64,000 nt of DNA from Pseudobacillus wudalianchiensis (lineage in GTDB: Bacteria; Bacillota; Bacilli; Bacillales; Domibacillaceae), in contig NZ_MAYT01000030.1 in assembly GCF_001685015.1 (NCBI RefSeq), forward strand, positions 62,001 to 126,000. Direction: 5' to 3'. This document shows, piece after piece, positions 26,282 through 34,941 of the stretch (within the stretch, counting starts at the first letter, position 1; every line of letters begins with the position of its first letter). Both the position numbers and the translations under genes were made by a program. The notes beneath the pieces were generated by a model. That model was given only the letters and a program-made list of their open reading frames with translations. It searched no databases and was not told where the DNA came from.

Positions 26282-26479
26282 ATGGGTATTGCGAATATCG
26301 GGATTCCAGGATTGATTATTATTCTAGTCATTACCTTGATTATTTTCGGCCCGAAGAAGCTGCCGGAGATTGGTTCTGCTTTTGGGCAAACGCTGGCAGA
26401 GTTTAAACGCGGGGCGAATAAGCTGATGGAAGAAGACGACGCTAAAAACAAAAAAGAGGACCAGTCTCCAAAAGCATAA
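26282..26479 (+). CDS. tatA: Sec-independent translocase protein TatA
   Basis: A 65-residue TatA/E-type subunit: one N-terminal membrane helix ([17 protein letters not shown]), the [10 protein letters not shown] hinge and an amphipathic helix ending in a charged tail. TatA oligomers form the pore for folded proteins. It begins 14 bp after the GMC oxidoreductase with AAAGGAGAGAGCATA upstream and precedes tatC by 15 bp. Confidence 0.93.
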   Translation: MGIANIGIPGLIIILVITLIIFGPKKLPEIGSAFGQTLAEFKRGANKLMEEDDAKNKKEDQSPKA

Positions 26480-26494
26480 CAGGAGGGGAAGAGG

Positions 26495-27259
26495 ATGGGA
26501 GAACGAGAAACTTCGGAAGATATATCCCTAGAAGTGTTGGAAGAAGAACAAACGCTAGTCGAGCATTTAACAGATTTAAGAAAAGTAGTCCTGCATTCTG
26601 TTATTTGCGTACTTATGATATTCGGCTGTCTGCTTTTGTTTATGCATAAGATCATTCCATTCTTGTCTCGTGAGCATGAATTGGTGATGCTTGGACCGCT
26701 GGAAGTGATCAGGCTGTATGCCGGAATCGGATTAGTACTGGCGTTAGGATTATCCGCACCATTCATCGCGGGACAGCTTTGGGTTTTTTCTCGGCCGGCG
26801 ATGACGGCACAGGAAAGAAAAATGGCGTTGGTGTTTCTTCCCGCCGTTTTAGGAAGCTTTGTGACAGGGATTGCTTTTGGCTTTTATGTCATCTTCCCAA
26901 CGATTTATCGTTTTTTAATGGGACTTGGAGCAAAAAACTTTGAGATGATGATCACGGCTAAAGAGTATTTTCATTTTCTTATTATGACAACTGTCCCGAT
27001 GGGGGTCTTATTTGAAGTCCCGCTATTATTAATGTTTTTAACAGCGATACGGCTCGTCACACCAGTAAAACTAAAAAAAGTAAGGAAGTATGCTTTACTG
27101 ATCTTTGCTGTCTTGTCTGCTTTAATCACACCACCTGATTTTCTGTCGCAATTAATTGTGCTAATCCCGCTTATTCTTTTATATGAGGCAGGGATTATCC
27201 TATCTAGTTTTACGATGAAGTGGCTGGAGAAAAAGCAAAGGCAAGCAGATATCGTTTAA
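26495..27259 (+). CDS. tatC: Sec-independent translocase protein TatC
   Basis: A 254-residue, six-helix TatC that recognises the twin-arginine signal. Diagnostic parts are the N-terminal EQTLVEHLTDLRK, the periplasmic-side FSRPAMTAQERK region, FEVPLLLMFL and the final ALITPPDFLSQ. Together with TatA it gives a minimal two-component Tat system as in Bacillus TatAd-Cd. It sits last in the operon with its probable substrate pair, and a strong terminator follows. Confidence 0.95.
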   Translation: MGERETSEDISLEVLEEEQTLVEHLTDLRKVVLHSVICVLMIFGCLLLFMHKIIPFLSREHELVMLGPLEVIRLYAGIGLVLALGLSAPFIAGQLWVFSRPAMTAQERKMALVFLPAVLGSFVTGIAFGFYVIFPTIYRFLMGLGAKNFEMMITAKEYFHFLIMTTVPMGVLFEVPLLLMFLTAIRLVTPVKLKKVRKYALLIFAVLSALITPPDFLSQLIVLIPLILLYEAGIILSSFTMKWLEKKQRQADIV

Positions 27260-27264
27260 AACAG

Positions 27265-27297
27265 AAACAGTCGGGAGCAAAAAACTCCCGACTGTTT
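27265..27297 (+). terminator. Tat operon terminator
   Basis: A 13-bp perfect stem (AAACAGTCGGGAG/CTCCCGACTGTTT) with a 7-base loop, also usable by the convergent ykpA gene. Confidence 0.85.
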
Positions 27298-27306
27298 TAT
27301 TAATTT

Positions 27307-28932
27307 TTAAGAGACTTGATACATCTCTTTTATTTGTTTTTGTAAGTCTGTGTTTTCCAAATACTCATCATACGTCATTTGCTTGTCGATTAAGCCATTC
27401 GGTGTAAGATCCATCACCCGATTCGCGATCGTTTGAATAAATTGATGGTCATGAGAAGCAAAGATGAGCGAGCCTTTAAAATTGATCAATCCATTATTTA
27501 AAGCTGTAATAGATTCAAGGTCCAAGTGGTTTGTCGGCTCATCCATTAATAAGACATTTGCCCCGGATAACATCATTTTAGAAAGCATGCAGCGGACTTT
27601 TTCTCCACCTGACAGGACACTTGCTTTTTTCAAAGCTTCTTCTCCTGAGAAAAGCATACGGCCTAAAAATCCGCGTAAGAAACTTTCACTCTCATCTTCA
27701 GGAGAGAACTGACGAAGCCATTCAACAAGTGTCAACTCAGAGCCTTCAAAATATTGGCTGTTGTCTTTTGGAAAATACGATTGGCTCGTCGTGACGCCCC
27801 ACTTATATGTTCCGCTATCCGGCTCCATTTCGCCAGCCAAAATTTTGAATAAAGTCGTCTTCGCTAATTCATTTGTACCGACAAGAGCGATTTTATCGTC
27901 TTTATTCATAATAAAGCTAACGTTATCAAGCACTTTTACACCATCGATCGTCTTTGTTAAACCTTCCACACGCAATAAGTCATTGCCGATTTCACGCTCT
28001 GGTTTAAAATGAACGTATGGATATTTACGGGAGGAAGGCTGGATGTCATCGAGTGTAATTTTTTCAAGCGACTTTTTCCGAGAAGTCGCCTGTTTAGATT
28101 TTGATGCATTGGCGCTAAAACGGGCGATGAACGCTTGAAGCTCCTTGATTTTTTCCTCTTTCTTTTTATTAGCATCCTGAGCCATTTTCGCTGCTAGCTG
28201 GCTGGACTCGTACCAGAAGTCGTAGTTTCCGACATAAATTTGAATTTTACCGAAATCCAAATCAGCAATGTGCGTACATACTTTATTTAAAAAGTGCCGG
28301 TCATGCGAAACGACGATGACCGTGTTTTCGAAATTAATAAGGAATTCTTCGAGCCATTGAATCGCTTGGATATCTAAGTGGTTGGTCGGCTCATCTAGAA
28401 GAAGAACGTCCGGCTTGCCAAAGAGAGCTTGTGCAAGCAATACTTTTACTTTTTCAGAACCCGTCAGTTCTGCCATTTTTTTCGCATGAAGTTCTTCAGA
28501 GACACCGAGCCCTTTTAACAGGATCGCCGCTTCTGATTCTGCTTCCCAGCCATTTAATTCAGCGAATTCTCCTTCAAGCTCTGCTGCTTTCATTCCGTCT
28601 TCATCGGTAAAATCAGCTTTCATATAGATGGCGTCTTTTTCTTGCATAACCTCATACAAGCGCGCATGGCCCATAATGACGGTTTTGAGTACTTCTTCTT
28701 CCTCGTACTCAAAGTGGTTCTGTTTTAATACAGCCATACGCGCGCCAGGTGTCATGGACACGTGACCGGTTTGAGATTCAAGATCTCCTGATAGAATCTT
28801 TAGAAAAGTAGATTTGCCGGCTCCATTTGCGCCGATTAACCCGTAGCAGTTCCCAGGGGTGAATTTAATATTAATATCTTCAAATAATTTCTTATCGCCG
28901 AAGCGCAGGCTGACATCCTGTACAGTAATCAA
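27307..28932 (-). CDS. ykpA: ABC-F family ATPase YkpA/YbiT
   Basis: A 541-residue soluble protein with two ABC domains and no membrane part, typical of ribosome-associated ABC-F ATPases. Domain 1 has Walker A GANGAGKST, signature LTGSEKVKV and Walker B DVLLLDEPTNHLD. A charged linker follows (KKKEEKIKELQ...SKQATSRKK). Domain 2 has signature LSGGEKVR and DEPTNHLD, but its Walker A reads GTNELAKTT, missing the usual Gly before Lys. The sequence is close to YkpA of B. subtilis. It is monocistronic. Confidence 0.92.
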   Translation of the reverse strand: MITVQDVSLRFGDKKLFEDINIKFTPGNCYGLIGANGAGKSTFLKILSGDLESQTGHVSMTPGARMAVLKQNHFEYEEEEVLKTVIMGHARLYEVMQEKDAIYMKADFTDEDGMKAAELEGEFAELNGWEAESEAAILLKGLGVSEELHAKKMAELTGSEKVKVLLAQALFGKPDVLLLDEPTNHLDIQAIQWLEEFLINFENTVIVVSHDRHFLNKVCTHIADLDFGKIQIYVGNYDFWYESSQLAAKMAQDANKKKEEKIKELQAFIARFSANASKSKQATSRKKSLEKITLDDIQPSSRKYPYVHFKPEREIGNDLLRVEGLTKTIDGVKVLDNVSFIMNKDDKIALVGTNELAKTTLFKILAGEMEPDSGTYKWGVTTSQSYFPKDNSQYFEGSELTLVEWLRQFSPEDESESFLRGFLGRMLFSGEEALKKASVLSGGEKVRCMLSKMMLSGANVLLMDEPTNHLDLESITALNNGLINFKGSLIFASHDHQFIQTIANRVMDLTPNGLIDKQMTYDEYLENTDLQKQIKEMYQVS

Positions 28933-29030
28933 TAGTATTCTTCCTCCATTTATTCATAATCGTATCGATTATACCATCTTATAGAGTGAAAAGGGAGAGC
29001 AGTTCCACTAGCAAACAAAAGGAATGCACA

Positions 29031-29068
29031 AAAAAAGAACCTCCAGTTGTTAACCGGTCTGGTTCTTA
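29031..29068 (-). terminator. Terminator of the small two-gene operon
   Basis: On the minus strand AAGAACC pairs with GGTTCTT around an inner ACCGGT/ACTGG stem, followed by seven Ts. It directly overlaps the stop codon of the upstream small gene. Confidence 0.8.
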
Positions 29069-29227
29069 AGATTGAGAAATGATGGGGCAGTGTTTTAAAT
29101 GTTTAATGTGAGTCAGTTCTACTTGATGTGGAGGGGAGAGACGCATAATATCACAATAACCGGCCCGGTCAATCCGTACAATCCGATACTTTTCCTTCCC
29201 GTATAAAATGATATCCTGTTCTTTCAC
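29066..29227 (-). CDS. Hypothetical 53-residue protein
   Basis: A small protein starting at GTG (29227) after GAGAGG at seven bases. It begins MKEQDIILYGKEKYRIVRID and ends with a His/Cys-containing helix (HIKHLKHCPIIS). The short beta-rich start resembles a small regulatory or RNA-binding domain, but no family is recognised. It lies 15 bp after the zinc-ribbon gene and immediately before a strong terminator, so the two form an operon. Confidence 0.6.
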   Translation of the reverse strand: MKEQDIILYGKEKYRIVRIDRAGYCDIMRLSPPHQVELTHIKHLKHCPIISQS

Positions 29228-29242
29228 GCGGATAACCTCTCT

Positions 29243-29419
29243 TTATTTATAAGTAAACTCCTGGCCAAACTCGCTGCCTAGAGAAGGGGGGTGGAAGCGA
29301 TAAGCTACATGATTCCCAGCACCGTGGCAATGCTTACATACTTTGCTGATGAGGAACCCTCTGATTAGAGGAACTCTGCCTAATCCATTGCATTCTGCGC
29401 ATACACGTCGATGAGTCAT
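29243..29419 (-). CDS. Small DnaJ-like zinc-ribbon protein
   Basis: A 58-residue protein with two CxxCxGxG knuckles, CAECNGLG (residues 7-14) and CKHCHGAG (about 28-35), the pattern of DnaJ-type zinc centres, followed by a tail with no further motif. AAAGGAGGAATTTG precedes the ATG. Proteins of this size occur in Bacillus (YuiA-like) but their role is unknown. It is the first gene of a two-gene operon. Confidence 0.75.
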   Translation of the reverse strand: MTHRRVCAECNGLGRVPLIRGFLISKVCKHCHGAGNHVAYRFHPPSLGSEFGQEFTYK

Positions 29420-29546
29420 CAAATTCCTCCTTTCAAAGATGGTGAATAAACATACTTTTCTGTAGTATACCCATTTATGCTGCTATATAATCCAAGCAGT
29501 ATATAAATTCCATAGAGATAGAAGGGAAGAGGAGGAAACAGACGAA

Positions 29547-29572
29547 AGCACCTTCTTATATAAGAAGGTGCT
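29547..29572 (-). terminator. Hairpin after the PNPOx-type gene
   Basis: A perfect 26-bp palindrome (AGCACCTTCTTAT and its complement) lies seven bases past the stop. The T-tract on the minus strand is only three. Confidence 0.6.
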
Positions 29573-29579
29573 CAGGCCT

Positions 29580-29996
29580 TTATAATTCCAAGACTTGAGG
29601 AGTATCTTCTCCTTTGTTCATGTAACGAATCGTATTTGGCGTAATGGTAAGGACGATATAGTTAGGGTCATTCGGACCGTCGAACCATTTGGCGATCTCT
29701 TCGTTCCAAAGACGCTCTTTCGTTTGTTGCGAATCATCTATTTTAGCGGTTCCTTCAATTTCAAGAAACGTATCGCCTATTCCCTCGCCAGTATAACCGA
29801 TCAAGATATGAACGTGTGGATTTTGGTCAATTTCTTCTACCTTGTACGTATCTTTCCCTGTTGGTGTATAAAGTGTTAATTCCTCATTGTAAAAAGTCAT
29901 GTAGCGGGTATGGGGCTTATTGTTTTTCACTGTTGCCAGTGTACCAACTTTATTTTCTTTCAGGATATTGAGGATTTCTGTTTTTAACTGCTCCAT
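29580..29996 (-). CDS. Pyridoxamine 5'-phosphate oxidase-fold general stress protein
   Basis: A 138-residue split-barrel flavin-binding-type protein close to the Bacillus YdaG/general stress protein 26 family. The start EILNILKENKVGTLATVKNNKPHTRYMTFY and the later LEIEGTAKI fit the fold. Homologues are induced by sigma-B in stress; activity is uncertain and the protein is too short for a true PNP oxidase. It is divergent from the cysH operon, with a 185-bp shared gap. Confidence 0.85.
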   Translation of the reverse strand: MEQLKTEILNILKENKVGTLATVKNNKPHTRYMTFYNEELTLYTPTGKDTYKVEEIDQNPHVHILIGYTGEGIGDTFLEIEGTAKIDDSQQTKERLWNEEIAKWFDGPNDPNYIVLTITPNTIRYMNKGEDTPQVLEL

Positions 29997-30109
29997 TTTT
30001 TCATCTCCTTGTTTGCAATGCTTTCTTCTTTTACTATTCCTTTTGATGATAAAATTAAACGCGGACTTCTTTTATTGAAAAGAAAAAGGAAATTTTTTAA
30101 AAATAGGCT

Positions 30110-30137
30110 TTGACTTTAGAAAATTTTCTGATAAGAT
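30110..30137 (+). promoter_or_regulatory. cysH operon promoter with palindrome in the spacer
   Basis: TTGACT (30110-30115), a 16-bp spacer and TAAGAT (30132-30137). The spacer holds the perfect 12-bp palindrome AGAAAATTTTCT (30118-30129), well placed for a repressor. No S-box riboswitch is seen, although the B. subtilis cysH operon has one. Confidence 0.65.
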
Positions 30138-30181
30138 TATTTATATTCATCAAATCCTATCTGTAAAGTAGGTGTTTAAAA

Positions 30182-30889
30182 ATGGTTACATATGAACAGT
30201 GGAATGAAAAAGAAGTCCCGCTTTTTCCAGCGGAAAGTGAAACAAAAGGAGCGCTTGAAACCCTTCAATGGGCTTATGAGGAGTACGGTGAGAAACTTGT
30301 ATATGCCTGCAGCTTCGGAATAGAGGGGATTGTGCTTATCGATTTAATTTCGAAAGTAAAACCGGATGCGGAAATTGTTTTTCTAGATACCGGCTATCAC
30401 TTTAAAGAAACTTATGAAGTCATTGATGAAGTGAAAAAGAATTATCCGTCTCTCCGCATTCATTTGCAGCAGCCCGATTTAACGATCGATGAGCAGACTG
30501 CTCAGCATGGAAAAGATCTTTGGAAAACCGAGCCGAACCAATGTTGTAATATAAGAAAAATTGTGCCGCTCTCAAAGGCGTTGGCACCATCTATTGCTTG
30601 GATTTCAGGATTGCGAAGAGAACAATCAGAAACAAGAAAGCATACAAACTTCTTAAATCAGGACCATAAGTTTAAAAAAGTAAAGGTGTGTCCTTTAATT
30701 CATTGGACATGGAAGGATGTTTGGCGCTACGTGACAAAACACGAGCTTGCTTACAACCGGCTTCATGACCAAGGTTACCCAAGTATCGGGTGTGAAACTT
30801 GTACAAAACCGGCTTATTCTCTTGAGGATATGCGGGCCGGACGCTGGTCAGGCACTGGAAAAACAGAATGTGGGCTGCATACAAGTTAA
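30182..30889 (+). CDS. cysH: Adenylyl-/phosphoadenylyl-sulfate reductase
   Basis: A 235-residue reductase that converts APS or PAPS to sulfite with thioredoxin. It carries the [4Fe-4S] cysteines of the APS-reducing type, CC at 121-122 and CETC at 204-207, plus the catalytic cysteine in the C-terminal KTECGLH (Cys231). The fold motif YACSFGIEG is the PP-loop. It is the first gene of a seven-gene sulfate assimilation operon, with GTAGGTG before the ATG and a thioredoxin system encoded 13 kb away. Confidence 0.95.
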   Translation: MVTYEQWNEKEVPLFPAESETKGALETLQWAYEEYGEKLVYACSFGIEGIVLIDLISKVKPDAEIVFLDTGYHFKETYEVIDEVKKNYPSLRIHLQQPDLTIDEQTAQHGKDLWKTEPNQCCNIRKIVPLSKALAPSIAWISGLRREQSETRKHTNFLNQDHKFKKVKVCPLIHWTWKDVWRYVTKHELAYNRLHDQGYPSIGCETCTKPAYSLEDMRAGRWSGTGKTECGLHTS

Positions 30890-30948
30890 TTTTTTTACCT
30901 TTAAATCATACTATTTATATAAGATTAATTAACTTAGGAGGAGTTAAA

Positions 30949-32097
30949 ATGACTCAAAGTATACCGCATGGCGGCAAGTTAGTTCAATTATTTCATCCTG
31001 ATTTAGATATCTCTGGCATTCAGAAAGAGATTGAATTAGATCAGACAGCTTTAAGTGACCTGGAATTGATCGGTACAGGAGCTTATAGCCCGCTAATCGG
31101 TTTCTTAACGAAAGAGGATTATGATTCTGTCGTCTCTAATCTTCGTCTCGCTAATGGAACGGTTTGGAGCTTGCCGATTACGCTGCCTGTAACAGAAGAA
31201 AAGGCGGCTTCGCTTCAAGAAGAGGAGACAGTGTTACTCGTTCACAACGGTCTTCCTTACGGTGTATTGACGATTGAAGAGATTTACCGGCCGGATCAGC
31301 AGATAGAAGCCCAAGAAGTATATAAGACAACCGATACAGCTCATCCAGGGGTGAAAAAATTATTAGACCGCGGATCTGTTTATATCGGAGGGCCTATTAC
31401 GTTAATTCGTCGAATTGAACGAAGCCAATTCAGCGAATTTTACTTTGATCCCATCGAGACGAGAGCTATTTTTAAAGAAAAGGGCTGGGAGCGAATTGTT
31501 GGTTTTCAGACAAGAAACCCGGTTCACCGTGCTCATGAATATATTCAAAAAACAGCACTTGAAATTGTAGATGGTCTTTTGTTAAATCCGCTTGTAGGAG
31601 AAACAAAATCGGATGATATCCCAGCAGATGTGCGAATGGAGAGCTATCAAGTGCTATTAAAGGATTATTATCCGAAAGATCGGGTAAAGCTTGCTGTTTT
31701 TCCGGCTGCTATGCGTTACGCTGGTCCAAGAGAAGCGGTCTTCCATGCGATCGTCCGTAAAAACTATGGCTGCACGCACTTTATCGTGGGCCGTGACCAT
31801 GCGGGAGTCGGTGACTACTACGGAACGTATGATGCTCAAAAGATTTTTGATCAGTTCTCTGCAGAAGAGATCGGCATTACATTGCTCTTCTTTGAACACA
31901 GCTTTTATTGCAAAAAATGCGAAAGCATGGCCTCAGCTAAAACATGCCCGCATGACAAAGAAGACCACGTGATTCTTTCAGGTACAAAGGTACGGGAAAT
32001 GCTGCGAGCTGGAGAAGTGCCTCCATCCACTTTCAGCCGTAAAGAAGTAATTGACGTATTAATCCGCGGGTTACGAGAGAAAGAAACGGTTCAATAG
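30949..32097 (+). CDS. sat: Sulfate adenylyltransferase
   Basis: A 382-residue ATP sulfurylase that makes APS from sulfate and ATP. The ATP-binding motifs are [14 protein letters not shown] (HxxH type) and [12 protein letters not shown], and [15 protein letters not shown] is a zinc-binding knuckle near the C-terminus. ATG 30949 with TAGGAGGAGTTAAA upstream gives the same length as B. subtilis Sat; 27 upstream in-frame codons overlap cysH and are not used. It is followed at 12 bp by cysC. Confidence 0.95.
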   Translation: MTQSIPHGGKLVQLFHPDLDISGIQKEIELDQTALSDLELIGTGAYSPLIGFLTKEDYDSVVSNLRLANGTVWSLPITLPVTEEKAASLQEEETVLLVHNGLPYGVLTIEEIYRPDQQIEAQEVYKTTDTAHPGVKKLLDRGSVYIGGPITLIRRIERSQFSEFYFDPIETRAIFKEKGWERIVGFQTRNPVHRAHEYIQKTALEIVDGLLLNPLVGETKSDDIPADVRMESYQVLLKDYYPKDRVKLAVFPAAMRYAGPREAVFHAIVRKNYGCTHFIVGRDHAGVGDYYGTYDAQKIFDQFSAEEIGITLLFFEHSFYCKKCESMASAKTCPHDKEDHVILSGTKVREMLRAGEVPPSTFSRKEVIDVLIRGLREKETVQ

Positions 32098-32109
32098 GAG
32101 GAAAGACGA

Positions 32110-32703
32110 ATGAGCACAAATATCGTTTGGCACGAGCAGGCATTAACAAAGCAAGATCAACGGGCGAAAAACAAGCATCATAGTGCAGTTTTCTGGTTTA
32201 CAGGTCTTTCGGGATCTGGAAAATCAACGGTGGCTAATGCAGCAGCCAAAAGATTACATGATCTTGGTGTGAACACTTATGTTCTGGATGGGGATAACAT
32301 TCGCCATGGATTAAATAAAGATTTAGGCTTTTCTGATGAAGATCGAAAAGAAAATATCCGGCGAATCGGAGAAGTAGCTAAATTATTCGTTGATAGCGGT
32401 CAAATTGTATTTACGGCGTTTATTTCTCCATTTCAAGAGGACCGGGAAACGGTTCGCCAGCTGCTTGAGAAGGATGAATTTATTGAAGTGTTTGTCAGCT
32501 GCCCATTAGAGGAGTGTGAAGCACGTGATCCAAAAGGGCTTTATCAAAAAGCTCGCGCTGGACAGATTCCAGAATTCACAGGTATCTCTTCTCCTTATGA
32601 AGCACCAGCTGCGCCAGAATTAGTGTTAGAAACAAATCTTTATTCAGTTGATGAATGCGTCGATCAGCTTATTGATTTTATGAAAAGGAAACAGTGGGTT
32701 TGA
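32110..32703 (+). CDS. cysC: Adenylylsulfate kinase
   Basis: A 197-residue APS kinase making PAPS. The P-loop GLSGSGKST is at about residues 32-40, followed by [11 protein letters not shown] (substrate site), [16 protein letters not shown] and the lid [22 protein letters not shown]. Length and motifs are complete. It is the third gene of the cysH operon. Confidence 0.95.
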   Translation: MSTNIVWHEQALTKQDQRAKNKHHSAVFWFTGLSGSGKSTVANAAAKRLHDLGVNTYVLDGDNIRHGLNKDLGFSDEDRKENIRRIGEVAKLFVDSGQIVFTAFISPFQEDRETVRQLLEKDEFIEVFVSCPLEECEARDPKGLYQKARAGQIPEFTGISSPYEAPAAPELVLETNLYSVDECVDQLIDFMKRKQWV

Positions 32704-32777
32704 TGATGAAATAAATGTGGGAAAACAGCGGACATCTAGTCCGCTGTGCTTCAAAGAAATAAGCGGAGGTGGCCATT

Positions 32778-33557
32778 ATGGCAAAAGTGTGGTTAGTAGG
32801 AGCAGGTCCCGGTGATCCAGACTTAATTACAGTGAAAGGCTTAAAGGCTATTAAAGGGGCAGATGTTATCCTTTACGATCGGTTAATTAGCCCTGAGCTT
32901 TTAGAGTATGCAAAGCCAGAGGCAGAATTGATTTTTTGTGGAAAACTACCGGACCATCACCATCTACAGCAGGAAACGATTAATTATTTACTCGTTAAGC
33001 ATGCCAAAAAAGGCAAAAACGTCGTACGGTTAAAAGGTGGCGATCCTTTTGTTTTTGGCCGAGGCGGTGAAGAAGCAGCTTTCCTTGTTGAACACGGAGT
33101 TTCCTTCGAAGTGATTCCTGGCATTACTTCTGGAATTGCCGCTCCTGCCTACGCCGGTATTCCTGTTACCCATAGAGAGCACAGTGCCTCTTTTGCCATT
33201 GTGACCGGCCACCGACGTGAAGGGGAAAAAGAAGAATTGAAATGGTCAGCTTTGGCCAATGGGATTGATACATTAGCGATTTATATGGGAGTGAAAAATC
33301 TCCCCTATATACAGGAGAAATTAATCTCGCACGGTAAGTCTCCAGAAACGCCAGTTGCTCTCATCCATTGGGGTACAACGAAAGAACAAAGAACCGTGAC
33401 GGGCACACTTGAAACGATTGTCGATATCGTAAAAGCAGAAGGCATTACGAACCCAAGCATGATCGTTGTTGGGGAAGTTGTCCGGCTTCGTGAACAATTA
33501 CAATGGTTTGGCGATTGGGAAACCGATGCTGTCTTAGCAGCAGGTGCTGGCCAATGA
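32778..33557 (+). CDS. cobA: Uroporphyrinogen-III C-methyltransferase
   Basis: A 259-residue SUMT enzyme that methylates uroporphyrinogen III twice with SAM to give precorrin-2, the first step to siroheme needed by sulfite reductase. Motifs are VGAGPGDPDLITVKGL at the start, YDRLIS, GDPFVFGRGGEE and PGITSGIAAPAYAGIPVTHRE. ATG 32778 follows GGAGGTG, and an in-frame GTG at 32769 overlaps that site. Its stop overlaps the sirB start (ATGA), so translation is coupled. It corresponds to ylnD. Confidence 0.93.
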   Translation: MAKVWLVGAGPGDPDLITVKGLKAIKGADVILYDRLISPELLEYAKPEAELIFCGKLPDHHHLQQETINYLLVKHAKKGKNVVRLKGGDPFVFGRGGEEAAFLVEHGVSFEVIPGITSGIAAPAYAGIPVTHREHSASFAIVTGHRREGEKEELKWSALANGIDTLAIYMGVKNLPYIQEKLISHGKSPETPVALIHWGTTKEQRTVTGTLETIVDIVKAEGITNPSMIVVGEVVRLREQLQWFGDWETDAVLAAGAGQ

Positions 33558-34315
33558 AAGCCGTTCTGTATATTTGCCACGGCAGCCGAGTGAAAAAAGG
33601 TCGAGATGAGGCGCTTGCTTTTATTGAACGGACAAAGCCGTTTATCGATATTCCGATTCAAGAGGCATGCTTCTTGGAGTTAGCCGAACCGACGATCGAA
33701 CAGGGAGTGTCCCGCTGCGTAGCACAAGGGGCAACAGAAATTATTGTTTTTCCATTTCTGCTGCTTGCTGCAGGGCATGCCAAGAAGGATATCCCGATGG
33801 AGCTAGAGAAAGTACAGTTTGCCTTTCCCTCTGTCGTCTTTTATTATGCGAAGCCGCTTGGTGTCCATGAAGCCATGGTGGATATTTTAGTGGAGCGTAT
33901 GAGGGAAACGGGACAGCCGATTATGCCGGATGCTTCTGTATTACTTGTCGGGCGCGGAAGCAGTGATCCCCAAACGAAAGAGGACTTTGCTGCGATCCGC
34001 GATCTATTCCGTTATAAAACCAAGTTATTAGATGTGAATATTGGATATTTAGCCGCTGCTACTCCATCATTTAAAGAGGAGCTAGTGAGGATTCACCAGC
34101 AAAAGCCGGCTCAGCTATGGGTCCTGCCTTATCTGTTATTTACAGGTATTCTCTCTAAAACAATGGAAAAAGAAATTCGTTCTCTTGAATCACAAGAATC
34201 CATTATTTTAACAAAGTGTCTTGGCTATCATTCATCTATTAGGAACATTATGAAAGAGCGTATAAGAGAAGCAGATCCGACAGGAGGATATCATTATGTT
34301 TCCCATCATGGTTGA
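33554..34315 (+). CDS. sirB: Sirohydrochlorin ferrochelatase
   Basis: A 253-residue CbiX/SirB-type chelatase that inserts iron into sirohydrochlorin. The catalytic histidine lies in the N-terminal YICHGSRVK, and the second is in the loop LLLAAGHAKKDIP; a repeat of the fold (VLLVGRGSSDP) follows in the second half. It starts at the ATGA overlap with cobA, and its end overlaps sirC by 20 bp. It corresponds to ylnE. Confidence 0.9.
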   Translation: MKAVLYICHGSRVKKGRDEALAFIERTKPFIDIPIQEACFLELAEPTIEQGVSRCVAQGATEIIVFPFLLLAAGHAKKDIPMELEKVQFAFPSVVFYYAKPLGVHEAMVDILVERMRETGQPIMPDASVLLVGRGSSDPQTKEDFAAIRDLFRYKTKLLDVNIGYLAAATPSFKEELVRIHQQKPAQLWVLPYLLFTGILSKTMEKEIRSLESQESIILTKCLGYHSSIRNIMKERIREADPTGGYHYVSHHG

Positions 34316-34922
34316 TTTAACAGATGAGAAAATCGTGGTTGTTGGCGGCGGAGAAGTGGCCCTTCATAAGATCAATAATTTGCTGAGGTTCGGATTACAC
34401 GTACATGTGGTAAGCCCAGCGATTCACCCGGAAATAGAAAGACTAGCTAGCGAAGGCTTCGTGACGGTTTTGCAAAAACTAGTTGAGGAAGAAGATTACC
34501 ACGATGCTTTCCTAGTTATGACAGTAACAGATTCAAAAGCAGTAAATGATGAAATAGCGAGAAGAGCAAAAGCAGCTGGTAAGCTTGTTGTTCATGCTGA
34601 ACAGCCAGACCTTGGCAACAGTACGATCCCAGCTTCTTTGCAAAGAGGCCGTCTCGTCGTTAGCGTTTCAACTGGAGGGGCAAGTCCTACTCTTGCCAAA
34701 CAAATTAGAAATCAACTAGAAGAACAATATGATGAGTCTTATGAAGATTATCTTGATTTTTTATACGAAGTCAGACAAGTGATCAAGAAAGTAGAGCCGG
34801 ATCGGGCAGTACGCCGTCATTTGCTGAAAATAGCAGCTGATCCGATTTTTTATAAAGATATTGAAAGAAGAGAAGCGTTTTTACATGAAATTCGGCCATT
34901 TGCCCATGTAACAACGCCGTGA
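34296..34922 (+). CDS. sirC: Precorrin-2 dehydrogenase
   Basis: A 208-residue NAD-dependent precorrin-2 dehydrogenase, the Met8/CysG N-domain type. The start MFPIMVDLTDEKIVVVGGGEVALHKI holds the GGGxVA dinucleotide loop, and NSTIPASLQRGRLVVSVSTGGASPTLAKQIR is the conserved later block. With cobA and sirB it completes the three-step route from uroporphyrinogen III to siroheme. It corresponds to ylnF. Confidence 0.93.
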   Translation: MFPIMVDLTDEKIVVVGGGEVALHKINNLLRFGLHVHVVSPAIHPEIERLASEGFVTVLQKLVEEEDYHDAFLVMTVTDSKAVNDEIARRAKAAGKLVVHAEQPDLGNSTIPASLQRGRLVVSVSTGGASPTLAKQIRNQLEEQYDESYEDYLDFLYEVRQVIKKVEPDRAVRRHLLKIAADPIFYKDIERREAFLHEIRPFAHVTTP

Positions 34923-34941
34923 TGAGGAGGAGGGGAGAAGG

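Noticed and set aside
30000-30181. S-box riboswitch before cysH
   Set aside because: None of the conserved S-box stems is present; a plain sigma-A promoter fits the short leader.
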